Assembly: GCA_933228765.1 (NCBI GenBank)
Contig: OW121747.1
Coordinates: 9,227,001-9,291,000 of the forward strand
Direction of reading: 5' to 3'
DNA length: 64,000 nt
DNA from: Miltochrista miniata
Lineage: Eukaryota > Arthropoda > Insecta > Lepidoptera > Erebidae
Shown here: piece by piece, positions 1-10,263 of the stretch
Layout of the letters: every line of letters starts with the position of its first letter
Numbering within the stretch: the stretch's first letter is position 1
The notes under the pieces: generated by a model
What the model saw: only the letters and a program-made list of their open reading frames with translations
What the model was told of the DNA's origin: nothing
The model's database searches: none
Made by a program: the position numbers and the translations under genes

Positions 1-239
1 TCACAAGTATAATTTTTTGAATTAACTGTCAAGTATAAATCGTAAATGTCGATGTGCGACTCGGAATTACCCAGATTTTATACATGTATGTCCGAAGCAA
101 TAAAATATGTACAGATTGTACAGTCTGCGTCAAAAATGTGAATTGACTGGAGCATTTTATCGAACGTTTCTGTATCGTAACGTTCCTGCGTATGCTTGAT
201 GCTACATTCAAAGTAAAGCAGCGTATTTATTTTCAAACA
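1..239. other. AT-rich sequence, nothing recognised
   Basis: No coding potential, splice-flanked frame or known repeat is visible here. Confidence 0.5.
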
Positions 240-507
240 AACCGGCCAAGTGCGAGTCGGACTCGCGCACGGAGGGTTCCGTACCAAAAAAGCGGCTAAA
301 AGTCACGTTTGTTGTGATGAGAGTCCCCTTAATACCCCCTTTTTTTCTAATTTTAGCGGCAACAGAAATACTTTATCTGTGAAAATTTCAGCTCTCTAGC
401 TATCACGGTTCCTGAGATACAGTCTCGTGACTGACAGACAGACAAACGGACGATGAAGTCTCATGAATAGGGTCCCGTTTTTACCCCTTGGGTACGGAAC
501 CCTAAGA
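240..507 (-). repeat. AGGGTTCCGTA...CTTGGCCGG interspersed repeat
   Basis: The copy starts CCGGCCAAGTGCGAGTCGG and ends GGGTACGGAACCCTAA, the reverse complement of a repeat seen about a dozen times in this window. The inside carries the recurring GACAGACAGACAAACGGA stretch and a conserved ATTTCAGCTCTCTAGCTATC-like block. It has no ORF, so it is presumably non-autonomous. I know this as a very common lepidopteran repeat, but the sequence alone does not settle its class. Confidence 0.75.
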
Positions 508-1265
508 ACATATTTGACTTTTCACGAACCCTAAATGGTCCGTCTGTTCAGTCAGCAATGTTTATTTATTTAGCTTTTCGGGTCCAAAAATATGCCGTCA
601 GTCATCAACGTATGTCATATCCGTAATGACATATACAGTGAGTACAAATTACTCCTCTACTACGTTTGTTTTTTTAAAATTCTGTGTCTAATCCTTCAAA
701 TATACTGTTTATCTTTTCCACTGTTTTCCAACTTCAAAAAGAAATAATAACTATGTCGTCAAGGAGGTATAAAAGCCAAAAAATATAATGTTTTTCTCTT
801 CCGTTTGACAATAATTAACACAAACAAAAGGATTTACCAATTCGTTGCAACCGTTCCAGTGTAGTACCCTTTCCAACACATTTGCTAATTATTCATTTTC
901 AAATTGTGTAATATAAATTAGGTACTTATGAAACTCGTTGACTTGACTTGAACATAGTGTGTAGCTTAAGTAATATTTTTTTGTTATTCATAATTATGCA
1001 GGGATAGCTGGATAATTATGCTGTTATGAACTTTTGACGCTGACTGTACTTACATTTTAACTGGTCTGGTACGGTCTGCGTTTTCAAATATACAAAATAA
1101 AGTGTCTTCATCAAAATAAGTACCTATCTAGAACAAATTATAATATCATATGTACCTATATTACAATACAATGCCACGCTTAGCGTAAAATTCGCTGTGC
1201 CTTATATTTAACAGTTACGTCACAGACATAACCTTTATATCCAATCTACGAATAATGTATACTAT
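508..1265. other. AT-rich sequence, nothing recognised
   Basis: No gene, RNA or repeat family was recognised. All frames are broken frequently. Confidence 0.5.
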
Positions 1266-1289
1266 AGATAGAAGCATAATTCGGCTCAA

Positions 1290-1448
1290 AAAATGGCACC
1301 ACCAAATGGGGACCGCGGAAGGCGTTGCTTAAAATGGGGACCGCGCGACACATTTAGTCCGCGCTGTCACGCATAGCGTTCGGTTGTGTCACCGGAACCA
1401 ATCTGTCAGTGATTTTAATGGTTTTTTCGCGTTAATTATATTTCAAAT
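1290..1448 (+). promoter_or_regulatory. GC-rich upstream region of the THAP relic
   Basis: A CpG-rich patch in AT-rich surroundings carries the 14-mer AAATGGGGACCGCG twice (1304 and 1332) and ends just before the THAP start codon. It is probably the copied promoter/5'UTR of the parental THAP gene. Promoter function is inferred from position and composition only. Confidence 0.3.
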
Positions 1449-1861
1449 ATGCCTTCGTGTGTTCTGAAGTGGTGTAGAAACCATACGGATATGAAAAACG
1501 CTGGAATCACCCTCCATAGGTGAGTAAATATTCATTTTAAAAACACGTACTGGTGATGTTGAAAAGTGTTATGCAACATGAACTCAATTCGAAAATTAAA
1601 TTATTTTTATGCAGTGTTTATAGTATGTTAAGCGCTAAGGTAATATTGTTAGTACGATATTATATTAGTAGGATGATATTATGCATAGAAATTAAATTAT
1701 AATTTGAATTTCACGGATTCCCAACAAATGAAGTCCAGCGTGAAAAATGGATAAATGCGATTCGTTTGGAAAGAAATGAACGTAATTGGATGCCTAGTCA
1801 GTACAGTAAAATGCGCAGTACAGTAACATACACTTTTAAACTAATGACATGTACACACTAA
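1449..1861 (+). pseudogene. THAP-domain protein pseudogene (two exons, broken)
   Basis: Exon 1 (1449-1519) encodes MPSCVLKWCRNHT followed by about 10 residues, the start of a THAP zinc finger with its first two cysteines at residues 4 and 9. It ends at a good donor (AG|GTGAGT). Exon 2 resumes at 1717: AG plus A gives Arg, followed by FPTNEVQREKWINAIRLERN and the conserved WMPSQYSK. This frame stays open to a TAA at 1859. Two lesions point to a dead copy. The base pair before exon 2 is GG where the phase requires AG, and the sequence after QYSK is scrambled, so the third cysteine and the histidine of the C2CH finger are missing. THAP domains are DNA-binding and also occur in P-element transposases. 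No further exons are seen, so it may be a gene copy or part of a transposon. Confidence 0.8.
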
Positions 1862-2534
1862 ATAATGGAAAGGTTAAGCGATTAAGAAAAACTGCGGTGC
1901 CTATTTGTAGGTACTGTAAGATATTTTATATATGTATTTGCAATTAATAAAAAAGAAGTGTTTAGCCAATGTAAAAGAACGAAATGACGTCACGAAACCA
2001 CTTAAAGAAAGCCATCCTATAGAAAGCAATTACGACGTTATGTTGTTAAAAGCATAATCGAACAATTTGTCATAATTCGTTTGCATTAATTTGCTAAAAA
2101 GGAGTCTTTACCAAATTCCAACCGCCATAAAAATTAAAAAAACTAATTAATTGTAAAAAAAACCGTAACCGTTTTTCATTTGTAGGCGTATGTTGTTCAA
2201 TGAATAGAAAAATAATAACTTTCTATTGATTGAACTTATTCAATAACAAGCTTTCTTATTATTGTATAACACCGTCCACGTTTGCCGCTTCGGGTGGGGC
2301 GCCGAGCCGCCATGACTTTGGCGCGACCAATCGCGGGCAAGTGTTGAACTATGAATGTGTGAGTGTTGTGTTTTATTGCTGTATTTTAGTATGGGTAAGT
2401 TGCTCCAAGATTTTGGCGGTAACTTTATAGAAGTTACATTTCTATAGTATACATTTCTATAGTATACATTATTCGTAGTATCCAATAAACCCCCGGTAAT
2501 CAGGCAAACGCCTTGCAAGGCAATGTCGGTCGAA
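1862..2534. other. AT-rich sequence with a GC patch and a short duplication
   Basis: A GC-rich stretch with CCAATCGCGGG lies near 2280-2345. A 15-mer, ACATTTCTATAGTAT, is tandemly duplicated at 2436-2465. No coding exon is supported. Confidence 0.4.
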
Positions 2535-2625
2535 TTTGTCGGATTATAAGGAACCCCAAATGTGGGGATTTTTATATAATCCGACAAACTGCAGATGCTC
2601 ATAGCATCTGTAATTTGTCGGATAA
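2535..2625. repeat. Cluster of hairpins (TTTGTCGGATTATA inverted repeat)
   Basis: TTTGTCGGATTATA (2535-2548) is perfectly inverted at 2575-2588, with CCCC/GGGG pairing inside the loop. Directly after comes a second hairpin (CAGATGCT, 3-nt loop, AGCATCTG) at 2592-2610, then a third TTTGTCGGATAA at 2614. This may be the remnant of a small fold-back element. Confidence 0.6.
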
Positions 2626-3124
2626 GATTAAGATTCTAACTAAATGTTTTATAGATCGTGTCATTCGCTTAGCAATACCTACTCGTCGAGTACAAATAGC
2701 AATGGCGCTTACAAGTTATAATCTGTACAATCATGTATTATTTTCATTCGCAAAGATAAATGTCTGATTACTGGGAGTATCGTATTAGACAAGCAGAGGC
2801 CGGATTGCCGGGGGCCCACTGTATTACAAAATTGTTTAAACGTTTTTAAAAAGCAGTTTACTTCTTATTGGGTAGGCATGAGTCATAAGGTATTAATTGG
2901 GGCCTTATTTTTTATGCATTGTTACTACAATACAGAACAAGTTATTTCAATATTTACAAAGGCTGATTTGAAGATGTGTATGATTTTTATCAATAAAATA
3001 GGTATATTGCTAGCTAGCTAGTTGAAAGAAAGCCAAGAAATCCGAAAAGGGTATTCTATATTGTTATAAATAAGAAAATCGAATACATATTCGACTTTCT
3101 TTTGTATAAAAATATCGATATAGT

Positions 3125-3154
3125 GGCAGCCGGTTGCCATGATGGCCGGCTGCC
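3125..3154. repeat. Short GC-rich inverted repeat
   Basis: GGCAGCCGG is perfectly inverted as CCGGCTGCC around a 12-nt loop in AT-rich DNA. Confidence 0.6.
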
Positions 3155-3422
3155 TCATTATTTTCTATTCTCCTTGTGAAGAGAATTTGAAAATCAAAAA
3201 TGAGCGTCAAATCAGTTTGCTCTTAGTAACATAATGTTGTTTTAGAATAAGTAATAAAACAGTAGATAGTTAATTAATAATCATAAGCCATTGAATAAAC
3301 AAAATGCCCCATAATGTAATAGTATACATACTTATACAAAAGTATCACTTATTAGCTAGCGATTATTTTTGAAATGGAATTACATATTGTGTTTTATCAA
3401 TAAAGTGGTTGTAGTCATGTTA

Positions 3423-3487
3423 TGTCACAACTGGACCGGCCTTTACACCGAATGCTGGAACGGCATTTGGTGTAAAGGTCGGTGACA
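3423..3487 (+). repeat. 65-nt hairpin of pre-miRNA-like size
   Basis: A 20-bp stem pairs CCGGCCTTTACACCGAATGC (3436-3455) with 3463-3482 over a 7-nt loop. An outer 5-bp TGTCA/TGACA stem follows after a bulge. Both imperfect positions are G-U wobbles only if the plus strand is transcribed; on the minus strand they would be A-C mismatches. This is structural evidence only. Confidence 0.35.
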
Positions 3488-3966
3488 ACCGCGAGTCAGC
3501 GGGCCCATGAATATCAGCTCGACTCCGACGTTAACGACAGGATCGATTTTACCGCTAGAATGTAACCCAATACCGCTAATCTTCTAGTACAGAAGTTTCA
3601 CGATGACTACCTGCTGGTAAGCGATTAAACTGTGTGAAATAAAAACAGCTATGAGTTCCAATATTGCTTTACCAGTCGTGATCGGAGCTTTCCGGTACTT
3701 TCGGAATCATTTGCTATGGAGCAACTAACACTGTCGCGGTTTACTGACGAGTCCCGTCTGGAGTTCATCAGAATATATTTCTCTAAAACGTTTTAATGTT
3801 AGCACACGCCTTATAATCACATTTTATTTTTGTGTGTACTTCACACCTAGCTGGGACACTGGATTAAGCACCTATTATAAGTTTTGTGTTATTTCACTTG
3901 AGTTTCAATATTATACTAAGAACAGATAATACTTGTACCTACTCTATATACAAAACATGTATTTAT

Positions 3967-4012
3967 AAAAAAAAATTACAAAGCATTTAAAAATGCTTTG
4001 TAATTTTTTTTT
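3967..4012. repeat. AT-rich palindrome
   Basis: A run of A, then ATTACAAAGCATTT, is mirrored as AAATGCTTTGTAAT plus a run of T. It forms a near-perfect 22-bp stem just outside the hAT-type composite. Confidence 0.7.
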
Positions 4013-4047
4013 TAGTTAGAAATATTGTACAGCCATCAGAATGCAAT

Positions 4048-4055
4048 GTACAGCC
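4048..4055. repeat. Left 8-bp target site duplication, GTACAGCC
   Basis: It is identical to the octamer at 7346-7353 on the other side of the element. The same octamer also occurs by chance at 4027-4034. Confidence 0.75.
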
Positions 4056-4252
4056 TAGGGCTTGAACTCCGGAATTCCGGAATTGGCATAATTCCGGAAT
4101 TCCGACAAAATCTAATATCGTTCTCAATTCCGGAATTGGCGAGATCAATACCGGTATTTCGATATTGAAAAAAAAAATCGCTTTAATTTCATTACAAACA
4201 AAAATGTAGATTATAAGCTTCTTATGCAATTTAATTACCTTTAATTACTACA

Positions 4253-5134
4253 ATGTTGAAAATTACGTCTCGAGAAAACGAGACCCAGCGGTCCCTGCTC
4301 CACCAGGAAACCGTGGAGACATGGAAGGTGCGAGTTGAGCAACCAAAGGGGGGATTCGCCACAATCGCGGCCGTCCGTCCGGTCATGGACGAGTGGCTGG
4401 AGAGGAGACACGGTGCTCTCTCCTACCGGCTGTCACAGATTCAAACCGGGCACGGTAGCTTCGGTAGGTATCTGTGGCGAAGACACCGGGAAACCACGGC
4501 CGAGTGTCAGCACTGCGAGGACCGCAGCGATGACATGGCGCTCCACACGCTGGTGGAGTTCACAGCATGGGCGCAAGAGCGACAGGTCCTTGTAGTGGGT
4601 CTGGACGTGGACACTCTCTCGCTCGAGACCATGGTGCGAGCCATGATCTCCAGCGGGAGTAAGTGGGATTGTGCCGCCTCTTTCTGCGAGCAGGTCATGC
4701 TCGTGAAGGAGGGGGCGGGGCGGGTACGGGAGAGAACTCTTCCACCCGAGTTTCGCAGTCGGCGGCCTGGGCGCCGCCGACGTGTCTTCGCCGAGGACTA
4801 TCGGCCTCCATGACCGGGGGTCTGAGGATGGTGAGAGGGTCGCTCACCGTCCTTACAGAAGCAGGCCCATGACGGCAGCGTGACGTGAGGAACTCACGTA
4901 CGCCCCCCTTAGAAGCGGGATCACACCCGAAACCCCCCAAAGACGCGGGATAGCACCCGAACCACCCCCTAGGCGAGGCCGCGGTGGCGGCCCTAGGTCT
5001 GTTGGGATTGGGAGTCCTGGGATATCCTTCCGAGGGCTTACCCGGGGCTCACAACCATAGGCTGTTGGGTGTTACGTGAGGTTTTTTAGTCGGTAGGAGT
5101 CCGGCATAACATCCATGAGAATTTTTCCTCACGT
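4253..5134 (+). mobile_element. R1-clade LINE, 5'-truncated C-terminal fragment plus 3' tail
   Basis: An open frame (4253-4813) matches the region after the reverse transcriptase in R1-clade ORF2. Visible blocks are LLHQETVETWKVR, WLERRHGALSYRLSQ, TGHGSFGRYLWRRH, the zinc-finger segment AECQHCEDRSDDMALHTLVE, and MISSGSKWD...SFCEQVM. Cys-x2-Cys and a downstream His are kept. A GC-rich 3' UTR follows and ends in the stem ACGTGAGG...CCTCACGT (5074-5134). No reverse transcriptase precedes it, so this is a classic 5'-truncated insertion. Compared with the second copy in the same composite it has far fewer stops, so it is probably younger. Confidence 0.85.
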
Positions 5135-5504
5135 AAGATAAAAGAATGTTGATAATTATCCTAAATTATAGACATTCTCTATTAACAAATTAATTCGATT
5201 ATGTACTTAGGTATTAATCATTTTATTTGATGATATTTCTAAAACCTACTAAGAATGTAAATCCATAAAATTAATGGTATTTGATAGAAAACATACTATT
5301 TAAATAATAATATTATTGATGACGTTTTTGTATTTTTTTTACATTTTGATTTAAATTTATAGTGCGAACTTAGACTTAGTTCTGACTTATGCTACGAGTT
5401 AAATTTAACTTTGATAGAAACGCTGTTAGAATTTGACAGAGGTCTCGCTCAGCATAGTTCTAGTAGTTCTGAAGGAACTCATGGGGCCCATAGCTTATTA
5501 TTAG
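5135..5504. other. AT-rich spacer between the two R1 relics
   Basis: No coding signal. It may be body sequence of the hAT-type element or an older insertion. Confidence 0.4.
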
Positions 5505-5521
5505 GGGCAAACTTTGCCCCA
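5505..5521. repeat. Perfect 17-nt palindrome
   Basis: GGGGCAAAcTTTGCCCC lies exactly at the left edge of the R1 reverse transcriptase relic, so it may be a junction scar. Confidence 0.7.
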
Positions 5522-7130
5522 AGGCGCACTACTGACCCAGAGTGAGAAGGGTCCTGGGTTCCCTGTTCTCATCAAGGCGGAAGTGCATATTCCATCGCAC
5601 ATGGCTCCGTCTCAGGCGTCTGATGCTGATTACAGCGAGAACGACGTGCCCGTCACTGAAGGTGACGGCCGATCGTGTTGCTTCGTTGAGCAACTCCGGC
5701 CGATCCCCGATCAGTCGATCCCAAACAATGATACGCTCAAGGAGCTTGCATACCTCGTTAGGTATGCAAGCTCCTTGAGCGTAGCATTGCATAGCGCACA
5801 GTCGGGCACCTCACACGCGTGGGGCCAGATCTGGCGGATAACCAGTTTGGTTTCCGTCAAGGGCGCTCCACCGTGGATGCGATCATGCGCATTAGAAGAC
5901 TGACGGAGGAAGTAACATCGCAGGGTGAGGTGGTGTTGAAAGCGATGGCGATGTCACGAAACACCGGCATCGCCTTCAACACCTTGCCCTGGAGCTGCGT
6001 TAGGGAGGCACTTATTTATCATGGCGTGCTTCCCTACTTCCGTCGAATTGTCGGGGCCTATCTTTCCGAGAGGGCCATAACTTACCCAAGCTGGCTAGGA
6101 CCCAGCCGGGTCAGCGAGATACGTCGTGCGGTGTTCCGCAGAGATCAGTCTTAAGACCGCTTCTGTGGAACATCGGTTACGATTGGGTGCTGCGTAGTCC
6201 GTTGCTCAGAGGCGGCATGTCTCGAGAATCTGGCAGCGAGGCAACTTGCGTCCTTGTTTAAATATATAAATTATATTTCTAATTTATTCTTTTCTGGTGC
6301 AATGAGGCGCTGGAGCGGGGTCATAGGCCTACGTCTCCAGAAATCTAGGTTCGGCAGTTCCAGCTCCACAAGGAAACCGTGGAGACCTGGACTTGAGCAA
6401 CAAACCGAATCGCACATCACGTCACACAAGGGGGGAATCGCCGAATCATCATCAATCACGGCGGTCACACCGGTCATGGGCGAGCGACTAGAGAGGAGCC
6501 ACGGTGCGGGTGCTCTGTCCTACCGGTTGTCACAGATGCTTACCGGGCACGGGAGCTTCAGTAAGTATCTGTGACGAATACACCGGGAAACCACACCTGA
6601 GTGCCAGCACTGCTAGGAACGCAGTGAAGACACAGTACTTCACATATTAGTGGAGTACACAGCATGGGTTTAACAGCGCCCGGTCCTCGTGGTGCATCTG
6701 GACGTGGACATTCTCAACAATTGCGTGAGCTATGATCTCCAGTGGGAGTAAGTGGGACGCCACTGCGTCTTTCTGTGATCAGTTAATGCGGCGAAAAGTG
6801 ATCGAGAGAGAACGCTCCTACCCGAATTCCGCATGTCTTTGCCCAAGACTATCGGCCTCCATAATCGGGGGTCTGAGGACGGTGGGAGGGGTAATCGCCG
6901 TCCTTACAAAAGCACGCCCAAGACGAAAGCGTGACGTGAAAGTTTCACGCACGTCACACGCCCTGAGAAGCGGGATAAAACCTGAACAAGCCGCAGATAC
7001 GCGGGATAGCACCCGAACCTCCTAGGCGAGGCCGCAGTGATAGTCAAGGCCTGTGGGAAATCCTGGGGTCATCCTTCTGAGGGCTTTCCCGAGCCAACCG
7101 TAGGCAATAGTTAGGAAACGTGTGGTTTTT
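5522..7130 (+). mobile_element. R1-clade LINE relic: RT core, then C-terminus and 3' tail
   Basis: The first part encodes reverse transcriptase pieces: GPDLADNQFGFRQGRSTVDA, a degraded palm (AFNTLPW, where the catalytic Asp block is scrambled), and then, one frame over at about 6128-6226, CGVPQRSVLRPLLWNIGYDW. This last is the PQGS motif with G changed to R. After a short AT-rich gap the C-terminal zinc-finger region (about 6360-6830) and GC-rich 3' UTR appear with several stops. The 3' end stops after ACGTGTGG (7119), so the second arm of the terminal stem is missing. A long inverted duplication disrupts the RT at 5726-5789. This is a dead copy. Confidence 0.85.
5726..5789. repeat. 29-bp inverted duplication inside the R1 RT relic
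   Basis: A 22-bp arm (ACGCTCAAGGAGC..., 5733-5754) is perfectly inverted at 5761-5782 over a 6-nt loop. The arms extend to 29 bp with one mismatch. The position corresponds to coding sequence just before the NQFGFR motif, so the inverted copy is a secondary rearrangement. Confidence 0.85.
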
Positions 7131-7345
7131 AGTTGGTTACGTTAAAACAAGTAATTTTACTGGGAATCAAAGTAGTTTATCACTAATCACGTAGGACTGT
7201 CAGCTCCCGTTTCTTTTTTCACATTTCACTATTTTGTACAAAACGCAACTTGATTGAGTTCCGGAATTCCGGAATTCCGGAATTCAAATACTGAATATCG
7301 AAACCCAATTCCGGAACTGAAAAAACGTCCGATATTCAAGCCCTA

Positions 7346-7353
7346 GTACAGCC
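7346..7353. repeat. Right 8-bp target site duplication, GTACAGCC
   Basis: It is a perfect match to the left copy at 4048-4055. Confidence 0.75.
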
Positions 7354-8141
7354 CAGCGGAAATATCTGCGAACCTGTCATTATGACGTCATGCAGACTGT
7401 GCAGTGTACGGTGTAATTCGAGCGCAATGAGAATGTGCTGAACCTTGTCAAAAGTCAATGGAAAATGGCCGATTACGAGTATATTTCAATACTAGGTAAT
7501 ACTGGATAGGCGAAAACGGGGCGAGGTGCGGGGAAGCATGAGGGGAAGCCAGGTTCGCAGATATTTGCGCCGGATAGATTAAAATCATCAGCTAGGCTAC
7601 TTGGTAAGTGGTTTGATATAATGATAGTGTTGTGATTAAGGTTTAAAGCGCTCAAAGAGCTCACGGTTAACTTTACGTGTTAACTATTATGTTACCCCTA
7701 TGTGTGTATTATTTTATTTTGATCTTTTTGTATTAATTTGATCTTTTCGTATTAATATGTAACACATGTTGTATAAAGATGTGTGTGATATCTTCTATAC
7801 AAAAGTTTGTTGTGGTTTAGATGACTATTTTACTTATGCTGCGTTTCACTAATGAATCATATTCCAGGATATAGGTAGGTGCCTGCATATTATATATCTC
7901 TCACAATACCTAATTAAGATGTTATATTACAATGTTTGTATAAAATCGCTCTATAACTTTTAAGGGCTTTAAAAATCATATAGCGATTTTAATTCATTCT
8001 GGAATGTAGGTAAAAAATTGGTAAAAGAGTCTCGCGAAAACGCAGTTTTAAAATTTGTGTAAAAATAAGTATTGATAAAATGTCAAAATATCATGGTTGA
8101 ACTTGTTTGAGCTTGCTTTATATATTAATTAATGTTATTTA
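7354..8141. other. AT-rich sequence, nothing recognised
   Basis: No gene or repeat family was recognised. Confidence 0.4.
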
Positions 8142-8328
8142 TCTATATATATAAAAATCAATGCCACTTTTCGTTGTAATTTTATAACTCAAGAACGGGC
8201 TCACCTATCCAAACCAAATCGTTAGGCTTTGTTCGGACTATTTAGTAGATGGTTTATGTGAAGTTTGCACAAAATCGGTCGAGCGGTTCTTCATTTATCA
8301 CGCGAACGAAGTTGCGCGGGTCAGCTAG
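8142..8328 (+). mobile_element. Short non-autonomous Helitron, 187 bp
   Basis: It starts TCTATATATATAAAA and ends GCGCGGGTCAGCTAG, inserted between A and T as is typical for Helitrons (5' TC, 3' CTAG). It is one of four copies of exactly 187 bp in this window, which share the phrase CAATGCCACTTTTCGTTG. There is no coding capacity. Confidence 0.85.
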
Positions 8329-9013
8329 TATTTTATATTAAATTGTGTTGTATAAAAGAATATATAAATATCTATGGTGAAGAGGAGGTATTTAAGTGTT
8401 AAATATAAATTCAATATACAGAATATGAGAAAAACACGTTGTTTCTTTTGTGTGTTACTGAGATATTTAGGGACCAAACCAGCACCTGCTGACTAAAATC
8501 GAATTGATGGAAAACTGAAAACCAAACTCTGTCACATTCCGTCTGGCCACGGTCTATAGTCACCCTTCAGAAATAATTGGAAGAGGCCCTAGTCCAGCAG
8601 TGGACTGTAAGAGGCTGCTTGGACAAAGGGGTAGCCCCCGTAACCCCGCATGACAGAATTTAGTAACCGAAACTGGGTAAACATTCATCAATATCTCATG
8701 TTTTCTCATGGTCCCACTTATGTTCCGGTATTTTCTCGTGGTCTCGCTATTTCGTCCCACTAGTGGGACCACGAGGGAGAACTGTTCTTAGATTTGGTAT
8801 GTAAGCTACGCAGGCTGATGATGCTCCAGGAAATGCTCATCAAGGACCTATGAATGAAGAGGTAGACCTTTAACGACGGATGTTGAGAATAACACACTGG
8901 TTATGTAGTATTTAAAAGTCATACTAAAGTTCTTAGGGGCTCAAGCCAAAATAGTCCGCAAGCGGATACACTTTTTCATTCTACTTTTGGATGTACCTAT
9001 GATTCAACAGGAA
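8329..9013. other. Mostly unassigned; RTE-like 3' tail inside
   Basis: At about 8580-8620 the string GAGGCCCTAGTCCAGCAGTG resembles the 3' end of lepidopteran RTE elements. At 8690-8775 TCTCATGGTCCCACT and CCACTAGTGGGACCACGAG form overlapping inverted motifs. Nothing else is recognised. Confidence 0.4.
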
Positions 9014-9200
9014 CCTATATATATAAAAATCAATGCCACTTTTCGTTGTAATTTTATAACTCGAGATCGGGTTCACCTATCCAAACCAAATGTTTAGGCT
9101 TTGTTCGGACTATTTAGTAGATGGTTTATGTGAAGTTTGCACAAAATCGGTCAAGCGGTTCTTGATTTATCACGCAAACGAAGTTGCGCGGGTCAGCTAG
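9014..9200 (+). mobile_element. Short non-autonomous Helitron, 187 bp
   Basis: Second copy of the same family. Its first base is C instead of T (CCTATATATATAAAA), and it ends in CTAG followed by T. Confidence 0.85.
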
Positions 9201-10142
9201 TTATGTATAAAGGACTTAACCGAGGCTCAAATGTCTCAACAAATGTTGGGTTTCGTAGTCACTTTTGTGTTTAGCTCAACAAATCTTACTTTTTCCACTT
9301 GTGACTTGTGTAAGTAAATAAGTTAAAGTAGTAAGGGTTAAATAAGTTTCTCAACTCTGACTAAAAACTCGCGGTGCTCCTATACGGCTTAAGTGAAAGA
9401 AGAAGAAGAAAGAAAGAAAATCTGTTTATTTCTATAACAAAAATGCGGTGTGTACATAGAAATAATATGATAAGGATTAAACTATAGGTTACCCTAATAA
9501 GCTATGCACGCCACATATTGCCAAGAAAACAGTCACATCTCACCGTATGCTGTGTAACGCAGCAGATTAAGCTACGCTGACCAGCGCTGATTTTCAAACG
9601 TGGCTAGTAAGTTTTTGTTGATGGCGCACCTGTATATAATCATTTGGCTAAGAAACTTGACATGATATGCCCTCGAAAAGTAATATATATTTCTACCGGT
9701 GCATGTTAAGACCCGGTTGCAGGGAAGACGCAGACCTGCGTCAGTAGCGCCTGATGTGTCTGATGCCGCAGGGAAACACCTGTCGGTACTGGAATTGAAA
9801 TTCTGTTCCATCGGTACATAATTCAGGAATAAAAAGTAAGCCTGTGCCAAATTGCAGCCTAATCCGTGCAGCCGTTCGAGCTTGAACGTGGAACAAACAT
9901 TGATATGGTTGGTACTCACAAACTTTCGCATTGAGATATATCGAGATAGTCGGTGACGCCAAAAATAATCTAGAATCTTGATAATTAAAGTTCTTAGGAC
10001 GCATTAGTACAGTTAGACACAAATAGTGATAAAATAAAACTACAAATGGTATGTAATGACTTACGTATATTGTATTATTTATAGATTATAATAGTAAAAT
10101 GTTCAATTATCCATGTCATACCTTTTAAGAACTTGTCTGCAG
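9201..10142. other. Unassigned; possible old repeat at 9570-9990
   Basis: Read on the minus strand, 9570-9990 resembles a badly decayed member of the GAACGGCTGCACGG-type Helitron-like repeats. I do not assign it. Confidence 0.3.
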
Positions 10143-10263
10143 GTTAAAGGATGTCTTAATCCAGTGCTCAAGCCATCAGTATGTACCGAATCTATGTCGG
10201 GACCGACGACGAATTTGAAGATATCTTGGTTTTATGAAGCATTGGTTCAACGTCATCCCAGTG
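10143..10263 (+). CDS. Candidate internal exon, unknown protein
   Basis: A 121-bp segment is bounded by a strong acceptor (CTTGTCTGCAG) and a good donor (G|GTATGTG). Only one of its three frames is open; it encodes 40 residues starting VKGCLNPVLKPSVCTE and containing ISWFYEALVQRHPS. The exon would end in phase 1. Joined to the next candidate exon at 11015 it would give Ala, then about 17 residues and a TAG stop. I recognise no family and no upstream partner exon. It may be an exon of a plus-strand gene, or chance splice signals in an intergenic stretch. Confidence 0.3.

Larger units (their letters stand above)
2626..3966. other. Unassigned sequence with two hairpins
   Basis: Apart from the hairpins at 3125-3154 and 3423-3487, I see no gene or known repeat here. 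Confidence 0.4.
4056..7345. mobile_element. hAT-type composite element 1 (TIR TAGGGCTTGAA)
   Basis: The two ends are the perfect inverted repeat TAGGGCTTGAA...TTCAAGCCCTA, flanked by a perfect 8-bp duplication. Both subterminal arms are rich in palindromic GGAATTCC/CCGGAATT motifs (about 4070-4165 and 7255-7320) and in short ATCGAAAT-like strings. An 8-bp duplication with short TIRs fits the hAT superfamily; P elements also make 8-bp duplications. There is no transposase. The interior is instead filled by plus-strand R1-clade LINE relics, so a small non-autonomous element has apparently been expanded by later insertions. Confidence 0.75.

Noticed and set aside
2230..2602. Overlapping small frames on both strands
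   Set aside because: They overlap hairpins and a GC patch and show no recognisable protein.
3744..3775. Hammerhead ribozyme (CTGACGAG core)
   Set aside because: No GAAA follows a stem II at the right place and no closing stems I/III can be drawn.
4695..4940. Minus-strand frame opposite the R1 fragment, and similar small frames at 5529-5792 and 6818-7012
   Set aside because: Shadows of GC-rich R1 coding sequence and 3' UTR on the plus strand.
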